A program made the position numbers and the translations under genes. Below the pieces are notes generated by a model that was not told the DNA's origin, did no database searches, and saw only the letters and a list, made by a program, of their open reading frames with translations. 64,000 nt of DNA, from assembly GCA_037039925.1 (NCBI GenBank), contig JAXRKP010001174.1, positions 94,626 to 158,625 on the forward strand, given 5' to 3'. Below are positions 36,093 through 51,000 of the stretch, piece after piece. How positions within the stretch are numbered: position 1 is the first letter of the stretch; every line of letters begins with the position of its first letter. Source of the stretch: Doris montereyensis. Lineage: Eukaryota; Mollusca; Gastropoda; Nudibranchia; Dorididae.

Positions 36093-39000
36093 GCAAGTGT
36101 GACGTCACAATGTAGCTTTAGGTTACTACAAATTTAGATCAAGGCACTTGTTAGCAAATATATCTTATTTGTTAGATCATCTACTTTCATTTCCCCTTCA
36201 CATTTGCAGTGTAATGTATTGACATATAAGTTAATGAGCAATCGTATTATGATCTTCAATAGTTGAGGTGGTGAACGGTTTTGCTCTCCACAGTGCTTCT
36301 CCTTGGAGGCAGAGATAGCGGCGCACAAGCGGGACCATCCATATACCATCAAGGTAATGAATGCGAGCGTGTAGTGAAGCTCCAGTGTAACACTAGTAAT
36401 AGTAAGGCCTAGTGTGTGTTGTTGCTGTTTTCATGAGATGTATTCTCAGAAAGAGAATGTATGTAGAATCTATCTATATCTACCTGATCATGATAGTTTT
36501 GTTTTACTGTTTTATGTGTCTTGAATTATTTTTAGAATCTGGTTTTATTGAGAGTTAAAATTAGAGGCCTGTAGACCTAGTTTTAAGTACTAATTGTAAG
36601 TTATAGAATAGATCTAATCCTAGAATCTAAATGAAATGTATGATATTATGGAATAAAGTATTTTGTGTGTGCTTGTTTGGGATTTATTTTGGTTTTGGTG
36701 GAGATCAGAGTTTGATCAAGTTTACTTATAATGAGCTAAGTGCTAGAGTTAAGTTGTAAATTAAATGATTCTTGGCCTTCACCTGAAGAAGATTTGATAG
36801 GACATGCACATTTTTGTTTACTACTAAATTTACTAGCAAGGGCAATGTCTTTAATTCACAAAGGGGGATTGGGTGGTGGAGTATTTCAGAAGATAATATG
36901 TCTGCCTCTCGACCGGAAGATTATGGGTTCAAGTCCCCAGCAGGTTTTACGTTTTCCCCGAGTAACCACCCCGGTCCAGGAGGTGGATCGACATCCTACC
37001 CGTGTCATCAGAGACGGAAGATATAAAGGCAGTCTCATGTACAGATTACAACACTCAATGCACATTAAGATCCCTTGGCAGTCAGGCAAAATTAGGAATC
37101 CTACCAAAACCTTCAATATCACCTTAGTTGTGGATGGGGTCAAATCAAATTCTAAAATGTTACACCTTTTGATTTTAATATTATGAAAATTTTGCCTCAT
37201 GAAATGTTTAGAAAATCTCTTCTACATTGAAGTAGAGAAAAAGTAAAGTTCCCTCAGGGCCGCAATGACCCATAGAATCAGAGCGTATCCTGATTGTATT
37301 GTATGGCATGGAGGCGGAACAGGTGATGATAATCACCTCCTGGACAGGACACTAGTCTTATGCAGGCTTTTCTCTCGAGCTACTGCTGGTACCCATTTTC
37401 ATCAGATTCGAGTGGGGGAAATGTGTGTTGTGTCTTTTCCCAGGGAACACAACGTGGACCTAGTTGTGTTAGGATTCAAACCTGGGATCTCATGACCCCA
37501 AAGTCCGGCAGCCTAACCACTCAGCCACTGGCCGCTACTTTTATATTGGAGGTAAGAGCCTGACAGCTACCATGCGGGTAAATTTGCCCATCTTGTAGAC
37601 CCCTCACTCTAGAATGGAATAACCTTCTCACTGTTCTATTGGATGAGTTTATCTTTATCAATTTATACATGTTACTCCGCCATTCTTCACCAAGCAAGAA
37701 AATTTAATGCCCACACCACAAATAAACCACCGGCATCTAAAGCTCCCCTTCACTCCCTTTGACCTCTTTATCGGTTTTCACAACATCAATTATCTACTTG
37801 ACTCATTTTCTTCGCATCACTCTCTGTCAAACGCATATTTCTTTATTTTCTCAGCCCTTTTCTTTGCATTTCTTTGTCTACTTGTATTTTTTCTACTTTT
37901 TTTTTCTTCTTCTAAATATTCAAAAATCTGTTTTAACTTGGGCTAACAGTTGTCAGGATAATTTTAAATGTTTTTCTTTCTTTATGGTACTTTTTCATTC
38001 TCATTTACTTAAAGAATGGAAGAAATATAAAGGAAAACTTTAACAAATGTTCCCTTAGACCCCTTAGGATACCATCAAGTTTTAAGAGAGGGGCAAAGTT
38101 GTGTTGCTGAAAAGCAGTGTAGATGTAGATTCAGGCCTAACAGTAATAGATCATTCCTTAGAAGAGCCTAGCCAATCAAATGAGTGGAAAAGGTAATAAA
38201 ATTAACAACAACAAACAAATGAAAAATCCCGAGCCCCTCAGTTCTCCACAAACAAAACAAAATCAACTAAAACATTAATATATATATATATAATATATAT
38301 ATCTAAATTACTAGGACTTTGACACTATACCACCGGTGTTTAATTATTCTGAAGCTAAATCTAAAATTAAACTTGACAATAGAAAAGCACCCGATTGGTT
38401 GACAAAAATTAGCTATCCCTGGAGATAAGGAACTAGTCTCCAGGGGTGTCGAAGCTGCTGGGCTCTGCCCTGATCTGGGATTTGATCTGAACAGATGAAT
38501 TTATTAAGATATAATTATTCCTTTTTTTCGGCCTTTCAACTGGAGAACCAAGCCGAGTTCAAAAGCTCCAGAACTATCCTGCCCGTCTTGTACTGCAGAA
38601 AAAGAGAAATTGGCGCGCACCATTGCTCAAGATCTGCACTGGCTCCAAATTTTTTGTGTGCTGTACAAGGCGGCATCCATAGTATATAAATCTCTAAACG
38701 ATGTGGCGCCAGCATATATCAGCGATTGCTGTCTCGCCATGAGTCATGCAAACCACTAAGGTCGGAAGAACGCCCTTTCAACTCAGTATACCACGCTACC
38801 GTTCAAAAGGTGGTAAATGCAGCTTCAACATTTCGTTCCCAGGGTGTGGAATGATTTTCCCAATGGCATTGAAGTTGTCGCCATCTCTGGATGTTTTTCA
38901 AGAAGCGCTTGAACTTATATTTATTTAGAAAAGCATAATGTTTCTGGTTAGAGACTATCATTTAACAATGTAATTTTTAAACCCGTTTTCTTCTTTTTCC

Positions 39001-42000
39001 TTGTGGTTGTGTAAGTAAAGAAAATACTTGTATTTTAAAAATTTTAAAATTATTTTTGTAATACATCCAGAGATAATGGATATGAGATATTGGCGCAATA
39101 TAATTGTACATTATTATTATTATTACATAAATATTTAGGTGTTTAAATTTTAAATTTCGATATGTGGACCCAATATTTTCCAATCTTCAATATTTTATAA
39201 TAGGTTACATGTACTGTACAGCTTTATATTTCGATATGTGATTACATGCATTAATTTATATGACATCACCATTGTTCCGTCAGGTTGACCAAAATCTATG
39301 TATCCTGAATACTCACATCAGGTGAGAAAAAAACGTAAACCATTTCAATTTATGAGGAAATGATTGAGGACAGCTGCTGAATTAATCACATGAATGATAT
39401 TTCTTTTCTCAAATTTTCGAAGACTAAGATGTACATGCATCTAATAGGAGTTTTTGTGGGAAAATGGATCAAAACTTAAGAACAGTTGTGATGTCCATGC
39501 ATTTACCTCTCATATTTGAAAGTTTGGTTTGTTGTTTTTTTTGTAGGCATGAGTGTTTTCAAAGGCACTAACAAGATTGATATGATTTTTTGTTTCATGT
39601 AACACCTAGCTGACTGTGTAATATACTTATATGAGTTTAAAAATCAGACCTGATTTGACCTTGAATCTGCTATCTTCCTGTTTGTAATATATGATATATA
39701 TAAATTTTCAGGTTTTGAAGATTTTATGTGGTATTGGGGGGGAGGGGGGGGGGGGAAGGCAAAATTTGAAAGGGGAAGTAAAAGTAAGGTCTTTTGGGAC
39801 TGTGTGGCCCATAGAGCCAGAGCTTATCTCGGTTTTTGCAGAGTGAAGTGGAACAGGTGATGATAATTGCCCCAGATGTCATTTGAATTCAACCATGACC
39901 CATAAAGATGATCGACAATAAAGGCAACATCACTCTTGTGAACTCAACTCATGGATGTTCTGTTTCACCTTTTTAGTTTTCTGGAGAGTGGCCAAGATAA
40001 CCAGGGATGCTAGCCTTTTATAATGCAGGTCTCTCCGTCTGTCTCTCTCTCTCTCCCTCCCTCCTCCCCTACCTCATGTCTTTCTCTGTCTGTCTCTCTC
40101 CCTCCCTCTCCTTCCTTCTTTATCTCTTTCTGTCTCCTGCGTTGAAATGCCATGTCGCAATTAGACACTGAGGTTTCAGCGTCTGCAAACCTGTCTCTGT
40201 AAAATGCTTGTTCTTTAATCGGGCAGACTATCTAATCAGCCACGGACAGTGTCCAATAAATGGCGGTAGACTGTTAGAACCAAAGCGTATGTCCCATTCC
40301 CCTAAAGGTTAAGCTGTTAAAAGTATGCATACAGCCCAATGCAATATACCTTGAAGTAGTTTTCAATGTAATATTTTGAATGCTTTAAATTGCAAGCACT
40401 TTTGGGCTCCATTCTAAAAAAACTGAAATATGAAGATAATCTTTTATACCATCACATGTAGTTTTGAGGAAATATTATTTGAATCACTTTTTCAATTTAT
40501 AAACTGAAGAATAAGAGGACAATTTAAATAGTATAAAACCAAGGATATGAAATTCATTTGTGGTGCTCAGAACCAAGTTAGTATGATAGACCAGTAGTAG
40601 ATAAAGATGTTGTTTCATGATTGTAACATAAATTGGTCTGCTTAAATCTGCACAATTGGTAAAAAAGCAAAAAGAAAAGGATGCATCTTCAGGAAGTACC
40701 ATTACATTTGATGCTCTCTTAGGTTTTGAAATATTGTAAAATCCCTTTGGTTAGGGATGAGGAGTTTTCACGTAAACTTTAGTTTTCATGGTGAGCATTA
40801 CATGATTTGGTCGTTGTATCAAGGCTGAACAGGGTACAGGGTATATCTGTCATAGACATTATAGAAATAAGGGCATTAAAAAACTCTTGATTCTTTTTTT
40901 AGTTCATGGGTTGAAAAAGTGGCCTCCTCCATATTGATTTTTCATTTCAGGGTTGAAGTTGAAGATGTTTTCATTTCCAACATTCATCTCCTTTCTGTGA
41001 TGAATCTGCTTGAGAACAGAAGATAAGAAAAATAAATTATTTTGATTGGAAGTTTGGGTTCCCAAATACATGTTATTAGTAGGGGATATTTCTTTCACTT
41101 CTTCACTTGTTATTTCGATTATTTCCAGAATGATCAGGGTCCCTGCATTTTTGAGATTCCCAAAGATGGTCTTTGGCAGAAGAGAACATGCTTCTGGATG
41201 CTGTCGACAATATGGCTTTGGCAACTGGTAGGATTTGTTTCCCACCTTAATTTTTGTGATGGAGGGAGTAAATTGCAATGAATCAATCAATTCAATTTCC
41301 ACATTGTCACATTCTGTCTTTTGCTCTCCTTAAAACAAGCACATCTTTAAGCTTTTAAAAATGTTTTACTTTTGTGTTGCACATTTATTTGTCACTGATG
41401 TCTCTTTTCTCACTTTTATTTGTTCTAAGGAATGGTGCTGCTGCTCATCTTGAAACAAGGCAGCCAGAGGAGTGTGAGGACCATTACAGGCAGTTTTACA
41501 TTAATGGTGCTATTGGTGATGGTAAGGTTCTTTATTTACAACATAAAGTTGTTAAAATTCACACCTATGTTGTAATTTTAGCCGACAAGGCAAGAAAAAA
41601 TAATGTAATCTGCTTTTTCCTCCTATCCTTTTTTATATCATCTTTTTCTGAATCTTTTTAAACCAAGGCTATTTATAATTTTAAAAAAGAATCTTTATTT
41701 GTTTCATTCTTACTTCCTTAGAGGCTGTAGAAACTTTTGAAAGTTGATTTACCCCTTTCTCAATTTCCACCATTTATTTCCTCAGCCACCTTACAAGAAA
41801 TCCCAAGACCTAGAATCACAGACCATTCAAACACGATAGAAGGTGAGTACTGTACTGTGTACAATGTAAGGTCGGGGAGAGGGGGTCACTGTCAGGTATT
41901 TATTTGGTAATCTCAAGCTATGGCTAGGACATAAAGCCTCTTAACTCTAAGAGACTATTGCCCTGTCTGATAGGTGAACTTGTTTTTGTCTTTATGAATC

Positions 42001-45000
42001 TTGACCCATGGAAGGACTTTCCCTCTCTTATTTCCTTCTTTTCTCTCTCAAGTTTATAGCCCAACTGGTTATGTGGAAATCCTTCTTGAGCTTTTAATTC
42101 AGTTCAGTGATGAGTTGAGGTAATGGCAACATGTTAGGGAAACGTCTTGGAGTTATTGGGTTTTTTTTTTTCTTACTCAACCATGAGTCTGCCAGCAGAT
42201 TTCAGGGAAAACAAAGCAAAAAATATAATCTGTAAACAATGCCTCTTTAAAGCCTTGAATTTGCATTTTTACGTATTTTAAATCATCATGGAGGATTACA
42301 CATAGAAAGTAAACATAATCTGTTTGAAAACTGCAGATTTAAACTGATTTACACCTCATGCTGACATGGCACCAAACTTAAAGGTGATTTTATAATTTTT
42401 GTCTCAAGTCTTCAGGCTCCTGCAAAATATTTAGTCATATGAATATTACATGTGGGTTGAGTTTTTTTATATATATTTTGTTACAAGCATGTTTCTTATA
42501 TATCTCATTTCTCATAAACAGGTCTAGCCGGCCCCTTGTCTCCCAGTCTTACCATTCCAATTACGCCACTTGATATTGGTGTACAACAACAGCAGGAACT
42601 TGGTTACATACCATACAGAGATGACTTTGAGCGAGTATGTTAAAGTGATAAATAAGATTGGTCAAATGTTTTCTTTTCAATTATATGTGCTTGTGCTAAA
42701 TTTGAGTAAATCGTTAGTTGTGTGGCAGATAATAGTGAGAATCAGCAGGGATTTATCTCTTTGTGTACCAAACTCCTCTCTTTCTGTATAAGGGATAAGG
42801 AGGGCTAGCTGAATGTTAACAGATAAACTTTCATGTGCATGTACCAGATTTAGTGTGGCACCAGTGGTCTAGAGGTTGAACTTACAATCACAAGGTCCTG
42901 GGTTCAATCAATACAATACTAGGTTCTACGTTCGAATACACTTAGTGACTCTGGTGCAATTGAGTACCAGTATCACCTGGGAAGTAAAATTTGTGACAGA
43001 CGGGGTCCTGTCTAGGAGGCAATGTATTATGAAACCAGGATACATTCTGGCTCTGGGCTGCAAAGAAAATTTTCGTTTTTGCTGGATTTTGGATAGAGAA
43101 TAAATTAAGAATTAGGTGCATGTAGTATACACGTTTTGTGTTTCTTCCTTTATTTTGTCTTTTTCTCTTTTTCTTACCCTTTCTCTTCCTTTTTGCACTT
43201 GAAAGCGTCATACCTCTTTGTCCATCTCCATGAATACATGATATTATTTTAAAAGCTGGATAATTAAATGTATTTTCCCTTCGCGTCGCACTGTTTTGAT
43301 GTGTGATGCAACAAAACTTTATGTTACATTTTGTTGACAATTTTATAATAAAATATTGTAATCATTTTATCATTTCAGGAGCAGCAATGAAGCAGAAACT
43401 CTAGTCAGTAGTTTGGCTATCAATCATGTGATGATGATATTGATATCGGGTAAAACAAATGTTTTCAACAAAACTGAAAATATGTAAAACTTCTGTATAG
43501 AAGTGAAAAAACCCAACAAAAGTGGATGGATAACAGATTTTAACAAATTATTCTCAGACGTTTTGAGACTCAATGAACGAATTATTCAAGATTTAGTATT
43601 CTATAAAGCTCATGTTGAAGAGAGCCATAAAACGGATTTTGTCTAAAAATAGTTTAGGTTTGACGGTGAGGGGATAATATTGATAGAGAAAAGTCCTACC
43701 CCAAATGATTGTAGTTTTTTCTGAGTACATCATAAATAGTTTGGATAATTTATAATGATTAAACTTCACGGAAAACAGTCGGGTATAAAGAAATAGTTTC
43801 AGTACTTCATAATAATTTAACTTCAACATAATATAGATAAGATAAGTCATGAAGACAAACTCTTTGCTTTCTTCTTTAGATATTAGATGGTTATGGAGTG
43901 GTGTCAGGTCCTGTAAAAATAATATTTAATTAATAAAAACCACTTTAAAGTAGTCTATATTATTGTTTGCCATTAATATCATCTTGAACAACACATTCAA
44001 TTTCATCTTCATCCAGCCATCAAACTCGCTCAAATTTCCAAATACCGCCTGAGATTGCAAGAAAGAGGATAGACGGAAGAGAATAGCTCGAGAGTATGGT
44101 CTCACTGCAGGTGGTGCCCACTCATTGTAAAACTCCCAAAGTGCCACATTCGAAGAAAAGGCTGGGAAAACTGGAAGGTTAGACATCACTTCTACTTCTG
44201 AAAAACACACATCATATCAATTTTATTATGTGTCTTGATGTGTATGTTGCATTATGTGTACAAACAGAAGTTACTTAGCTTAGATATTTATTAAAGGAAG
44301 AGGTATATTCTGCAGAAAATTTCAGCAAACACAAATGTTTTAAAAAGATAATTTTTTTAACAAACCCAGCAAGTTTGAGTTTCATGTACATTGATGAAGT
44401 ACTTAAGATAATCGTCCTCACGGGTAAACAGTTTAAAAATTGTTACCAGTAGTCTTATATTTCCTCCTGTTCTTTTTACTCGTATCAGCTAAATGCATTA
44501 GCAATGATTTTGTTGACTATATTTAAGTCTGTTAGTTATTGTCTTTTGAAAGTGTTTTTGGTTAAATTAAGAAGACCAATTAAGACTTATTTTTATGACA
44601 GGTAAGCCAGTGGAGATAAAACTATTGGCACTTACATATATGGAGAATCAACTGATTGGAAAGGGCCTAAGAAAACATTTTTTATGTGTGCATATCTTTG
44701 TCGTGTCAAATGATCTGGTAAATGCTGAAAGGCTCAACAGAATTGTAACTAATTACCGACAAAGAAATACTAACGCGCGACTTGAAAGTTAACGAGATCG
44801 ATAAACCTGCAGTGATTTCCTTAGTCACATTATTTCAATATAACGTAGCATGGAGGTTATAAAATAAAAGCACATTTATTCGGTCGTCGGGTGCACACAT
44901 CAAAATTTCCATTCTCGCCTACTATTGTGGGATCTTGAACTTGACAAGAGTGTTATCAATAACTAGACGGATCCAGTGATACCAATTTGCTGTTTACTGT

Positions 45001-48000
45001 CACAGATTAAAGGTTTTTCTGTGCCATCTTTTCACTCAATTTAGGGAAATGACTGAAATATTTACTATTTCTCCCTGCCCTTACCTATAAAATATTCTGT
45101 AATAAATAATTTATATATCCTATGGACATTTCTGTACCGCAAACTTGTGATTGTTCTACCAGAATGTGCTAAAAACAGAAAATGAACATGTTTAGTCACA
45201 AACTCATCAATCCATGTTGTGAAAAATGACATATTCTGTCTTGTTTGCGTATTTAAAAATATCATTAATATTATATTCTTCAGAAAGCATTTCTTACTTA
45301 AAAAAATAATTTTTTCTTTCTTTCTTTTGTTTGTTTTGTTTTTTTAAACAGGGAGTTGCAAGAGAGATTGAAGCCCTTCTCACAGTTTCATGCAATGGCA
45401 GAACACCATATGCTTTTTGAAAACGTTAAAAGTAAGTTTCTTTAAAGACTTTTTTGTTATATATATGTACAAGAAGTAGGTTTAGTTTTTGTACGCATTA
45501 AATAATTGCCAAGAACATGAATGCTAGTTTTTTAAATATAATAGTACGATTTTGGATATAGTTTATTTTAACGTAGTTATATCTACCCAAGAACATTTAC
45601 ATTTGAAATCCTTTTTTAATGTTTAAATCATTGTTCTGTTCCTTGATTCAAATAGTTGTTGTTTTTTTAAGTTATCTAATGAAAGATCAGTACATTTCCC
45701 TCAGAGCTGAGAGGTTAAGTTCTTATTTGTATGTCTGTCTATATTGTTTTACATTGTCACATTTTAAGATCTTTTAGCTCAGCTGTTGATTGTGTTACTA
45801 AATTTAAGAATGTAGGAATTGTTTATATTTTCCTTCAGCACTAAATGTCTCTGAATTTCAATCAACTGATTAATAGGCAATTTCTTACTTGCTTTTAGTC
45901 TTTATTTTCAATTTGTTGAAGATCTTGCTTGATTTTTAATTTAAAAGGAAGATACTTATTCTCAATAAAAAAATAATTTTCTGTCATATTGTTTCTTAAC
46001 AGGAGAAAAGGAAACAAAAAAAACCGAATAAAAGAATTGATTAAATTGAGAAAAATGGCATAACTAAACTTGCAGGTGAAGGCCTTTTCATTTTATTATT
46101 ATAACTCGTTATCAATTTGACTGTTTTATAAACAACTTGACAATGAAAAAATCTTTATATTTGTTATTTAAAATGGTAGATTAAATACAGATTCATAATA
46201 GGCTGGTTTTAACTTGTCGGCGCTGGTTATTACTATGCCTAGCAGCTGAACTGTTATTACAATTTTTAATTATGGAATTTTACATGTGTCCTTACCAAAA
46301 TTATCTTCATATTTAATTGCTATAGTCTTGTGAGAATGTCTCAGTTGTTTCTATGGTGTATAATTAGCATATATCAGCAAAGTCAGATACTTTGTATAAT
46401 TGACATATACATGCAGCAAAGTTGCTTAAGAGCAGTTTTCATTGTTTTCAGTTTATTTAGTTTTGACTTTTAATTCATTGTAAAATTAAGCGTTTAAAAG
46501 ATAACAGATTCTTTTCCTTTATTTAAATTACTTAGTCACATTTGTAAATCATATTGTGTTCAGTTGCCTTCAAAAAATATTCATGCCAAAATAATTATTG
46601 GCAGTGATGACTGAATCTCAGACATTAATGAACACTAAAGCATGATTGATTACTGTCACCTCTACTTACCTTTGGACATCCATTTCCATTTTTATAAATA
46701 TGCTTCACATGACGTCATTTTGTCTGTGTGGTCCCTCAACCTTTTATTCCCAGAATGTTTGGTCTTAACCTCTGACGCAAATTAATCTTTCTTTACTGAT
46801 GTGGTCATTCTTTGATCTGGCAATTTAGGTTTGGCAAGCTTTTATGATTGCCTCATTCTTGTTCAAGTACATATCATCATGATTTTATTATTGAATGTTA
46901 AATGTTTTTCATAGTTTGTCTTGATTGCTTCCCCATCCACATTTTTCCCTAAGAGATTTTTGTTTGCTTGGCAGATGAACAAATTTATGAAGAGGAAAAA
47001 TTTAAAAGAGAGAAGAGAAAAGAAAATAAGAAAAAGCTGGTGAGTGCACTCTTCGCAGGCTCAATTGCTAAGGCCCAGAAATCGTAAGTGAATTTATTCT
47101 TGGCCTTCTGCCATGTGAAGCCCCAATACACGCTGCGATAAAACTGGTTTCTATGACAGATTGCAGGTATCAGTAGGCATTTATGCATGAGCACAGATAA
47201 TGAGTTGTATCCTCTTTTGTTTTATTCTTAACCTGACAACAGGACTTTGTGTGAATAATATTGGCAAAACTGATGGTTAACATTTAAGTTTTAAAGTGAA
47301 GTAGCTGTAAATCTTAATAATTAAAAAAGATAAAATCTCACAAGGTTTGAAATTAAGAATAATATGATAACGTCAGGCTTTTCATCCCAGTTTCAAGTTT
47401 TTCTTCAATGCCTTTACCCTCATTGTTTTGATCTTGTAATGCTCTTTTCTATATTAAGACTGCCATACATTAAATTAAATCACATTTGTGTGCTTCAGTG
47501 TACAATACCATATATCATTTTATCATCTTTAAACTACACTCATTTGAAATATTAAATATACCTCTCTTGTGTTTGGTGCTACTTAGATTCAGTTAAATCA
47601 TCATCCACCATCATCTTAATAATGTGTGTGCTTTTTTCTTTGTGCCACACGTCTTGTCCTACACCAAATGGTGTACGATTAGGAGAGCAGTGCTCATCCC
47701 CTGCTGTTATCCGTGCATTGCTTGAGTAGTTGACTAAGTGTTTCATAGTGTTGCATTGGGGCTCACTCTGTGCAGTTGCCATATTTTCACCTTCAAGTAT
47801 CGATCAAGTGCTTTTTTTATTTTTTGTATATTTATTATTTTGGTGTGTTTTCATTTTTGTAAGTATACTGCAGCTCAAGCCTTCTTTATGTTAAAAGTAA
47901 TATAACCACTCTGCACCTCCCACCCTGCACTGCAAAACAGCAACTTTTTTATTCCAAAACTGATGTCCATCACAGTGTCTTCAGCATTTTTATAAGGTCT

Positions 48001-51000
48001 TTATATACATGCATTAAATTTCTATTCAGAGGTATGCTATTTATAGTTTAAACTGTAATAATATAAGATAGGAAATTATGTTTTGAGTTGTAAAGTAATA
48101 AAGCAGGACAAATGCATAATTTTTCTTTTGAAAATGCATGTTTTTAACAACTGTAATAAAGACTTTTTGTTTTTGCTTTTTCCAAAATAAAAGTCTTTTT
48201 TATTATTGACAATGAAAGATAACTATCGTGGTCCCGCCTAAGAGTCGGTCCTTGGGAGACAACAAAAAACTGCCCCTTAGCTGACTATCCGTTAGGTGAA
48301 TACTGAAGTGGAGGAGGGGGTGTAGCCAGATAATCATTCACAGGATGTCCAGCAAGGTCGGAAATATGTCGGATTTTTCATACTCCAGGTCAGAAATGGT
48401 CGGAAATTGATGTCTTGGGTAGGAAAGCAAGTAGGAAATTGGGCTTAGGTAGTAAAACAGGGCTCCCATGCATCAGGGAAACTTTGAAAAACGAAAAAAT
48501 GTTTCCCAGTCGAGAAAATACATGGGGAAATGATGTATTGAGGACCAACATGAAAGAAAATCAGGAAATCGAAGTAGACATGGACAATAGGCACCAGGAA
48601 ATGAGAAAATGCCATTTCGGGTTTTGCATGCTTTGTCTGGTGATTCTTTCATGTTGAAATAACTTGAAACTAAACGATTCCGATACCTTCTTTAAAATTA
48701 TAAAGTTTGCCTGGAGAATTAGTATCGGATTTTGACACAAAGTTTTCAATACTTTCTTTAGTTTTAGCGCCTACACCAGTATCATGAACTGCGTATCTAC
48801 GGCCCAGCCTCCTTTCTTCAAAGTGACTTAAAAATTTCATTTTTGCACTGTGTACATGTTTTGTGAAATGATAGGGGAAGGAAATGATATCACTTCTATC
48901 AGCTATCAAAATTATTTTTTTCTGTAGAAAAATGCTGAAATATTATTAATCCAAAGTGAAACATTAAAGAAATGTGTGATCACTTTTCATTTCATTGAGA
49001 TGCACTAGAAAGTCATTCATTTATGATTTGAATTGACAATTTATAATAATGCATTGAAATTGGAAATATTTACGCTATTCTCCGTTTCTCGCATCGGGAG
49101 AGTATTTCATTTCCTAGGTAGGATTTTTCTGTTGAGATAGGAAATTTTCAGTTGACTTTTTGCTGTGCACCCTGATTCATTACGCAACATTTATTGGTCA
49201 AACCTTTAAGCCTAGAGCTTAGACTGAAAACAAGAGAGAGGAGGGTGTATAAAAAATATTAGGAAGAACAAAGTTGTATATTTCTCGAACATTTGATTCC
49301 TCTTCTCTTTTCCTATTGAATGGAACACTAGTTAGCTGTTGCATCTAACAATAAGGCCTGCTCAGTTTTAATCCAGATCATCATCAGTCCTCTATCAGTG
49401 AAAACATGCTTCTAGCTGCAGGACCAGTCCATACTACAATGAATCCTTGGACACCACCAGGTTGATGGAAATGTCTGTGCATATGAGCTTGTAAAAAAAA
49501 AGGTTTGAGTATGCCTTAGGAGATTCTACCATTGACCTTTGAGGAAGAGAAGACAATTATCTAGGCAGTTGTCCGCAATCAATGGGAAGAGAAACACCAT
49601 AGCCATAACCCCAAATATCCCATTCACCAACTTGGCAGAAAGTTCCAGGTCACATTATTCAGACTGTTGTGGGCGGCACAACCGCTTCCATCAACATATG
49701 TATCACTGTCTGAAAGTAAAGGAATTAGAAGGGTAAGTGTAGAGCGCCCAAACAGAACACTGAACATATTCTCCAACAGTGTCCGCACACACCTTGGAAA
49801 AATAGTGATATGGCCGGACAAAACACCTCTGATAGAAAAATTTGACTGCCTTATTGAGTCTACAAAAGACTATTTGCTTCATGGAGGCATTTCAGTATCC
49901 TAATCTGACCTGCTGGCAGAGAGATCAAAGACGTTTGCGTCAGTTATAGCAGTGTCTTTGATCTGGTCAAGATGTTCCAATGCCGATGACTGCTTTGCAA
50001 GTGCCGCCTGTCAATGCGGACCTTAGACGATGTCAGTCGTCTCGTTCATCTGGTGGATGTCTGATGTAACATCAAAGAGTTTGACACTGAATTGGAGCAG
50101 CTTGCAGACATTCTAACATTTTTCTAGGCCTGCAACACAACGTACATCTACAATGACATATTTCATATCAGAAGCATGGCATTGTCGATCTGAATTTAAT
50201 TTTTGTTTTATTGAATTGAGTTTAGCAGACCATGTGGCCTTCCGATGAAAGAAAAACTGGTCTCTTATAGCCAGATTGAAGATTTTCAAACTGACCTCTT
50301 ATACATGATAATTGAGAAGAAAAAATCCATAATACGTAAAAATGTTTTTTTGGCGGAGACCACTGTACTTTTAAGACAACTAGGTTTCTTTTTCTCTCTT
50401 GCCTTTCTGTCTCATAAGTCAATTTGTCCCCTTTTGATAATACCCTTATGTATCTTGTGCATTGATCCTTCTTACAAGCCCATTATTTTGTTTCCATTTT
50501 AAATTGCAGTCATCGAGATTTAAAAAAACTAAAAACACAATAAGAAAACAATCCCTTAGACACAATTTCACTGGCAGTCAAGAATGCCAGTTTGAATTTG
50601 ATAAGAGATTTGAGGATTTTGATAAACATAAGATTATTATAAACCTGACTTATTTATTTAGCTAACCAGTCTGTTTATCAATGTTTTGTATCAAAAAGTA
50701 AAGGCTAGAATGAGAATTAAGGCAAAGAATTTTTTTATTTATTTTGTTTTAGATTGGCCTACAGGATTTGTTAAAATGAAGATTTGTAGGAGTTTTTTTC
50801 TCTATTGAAAACAGAAATGAAAAATCTTTCGTATGCCTTGAGAACTGTTTTGAAAATCAATACCACAGGACCTACAAATTTTGTGTACTTAGCACTCTAG
50901 AAACTCTAAACATCTCCGAGAACAAAATTTTTGTCTAAAATGTCATAGAATCTCCTTCTTTTAATTTTTACTTCAGGAAGCTTCTTAAACTTCAAGTCAT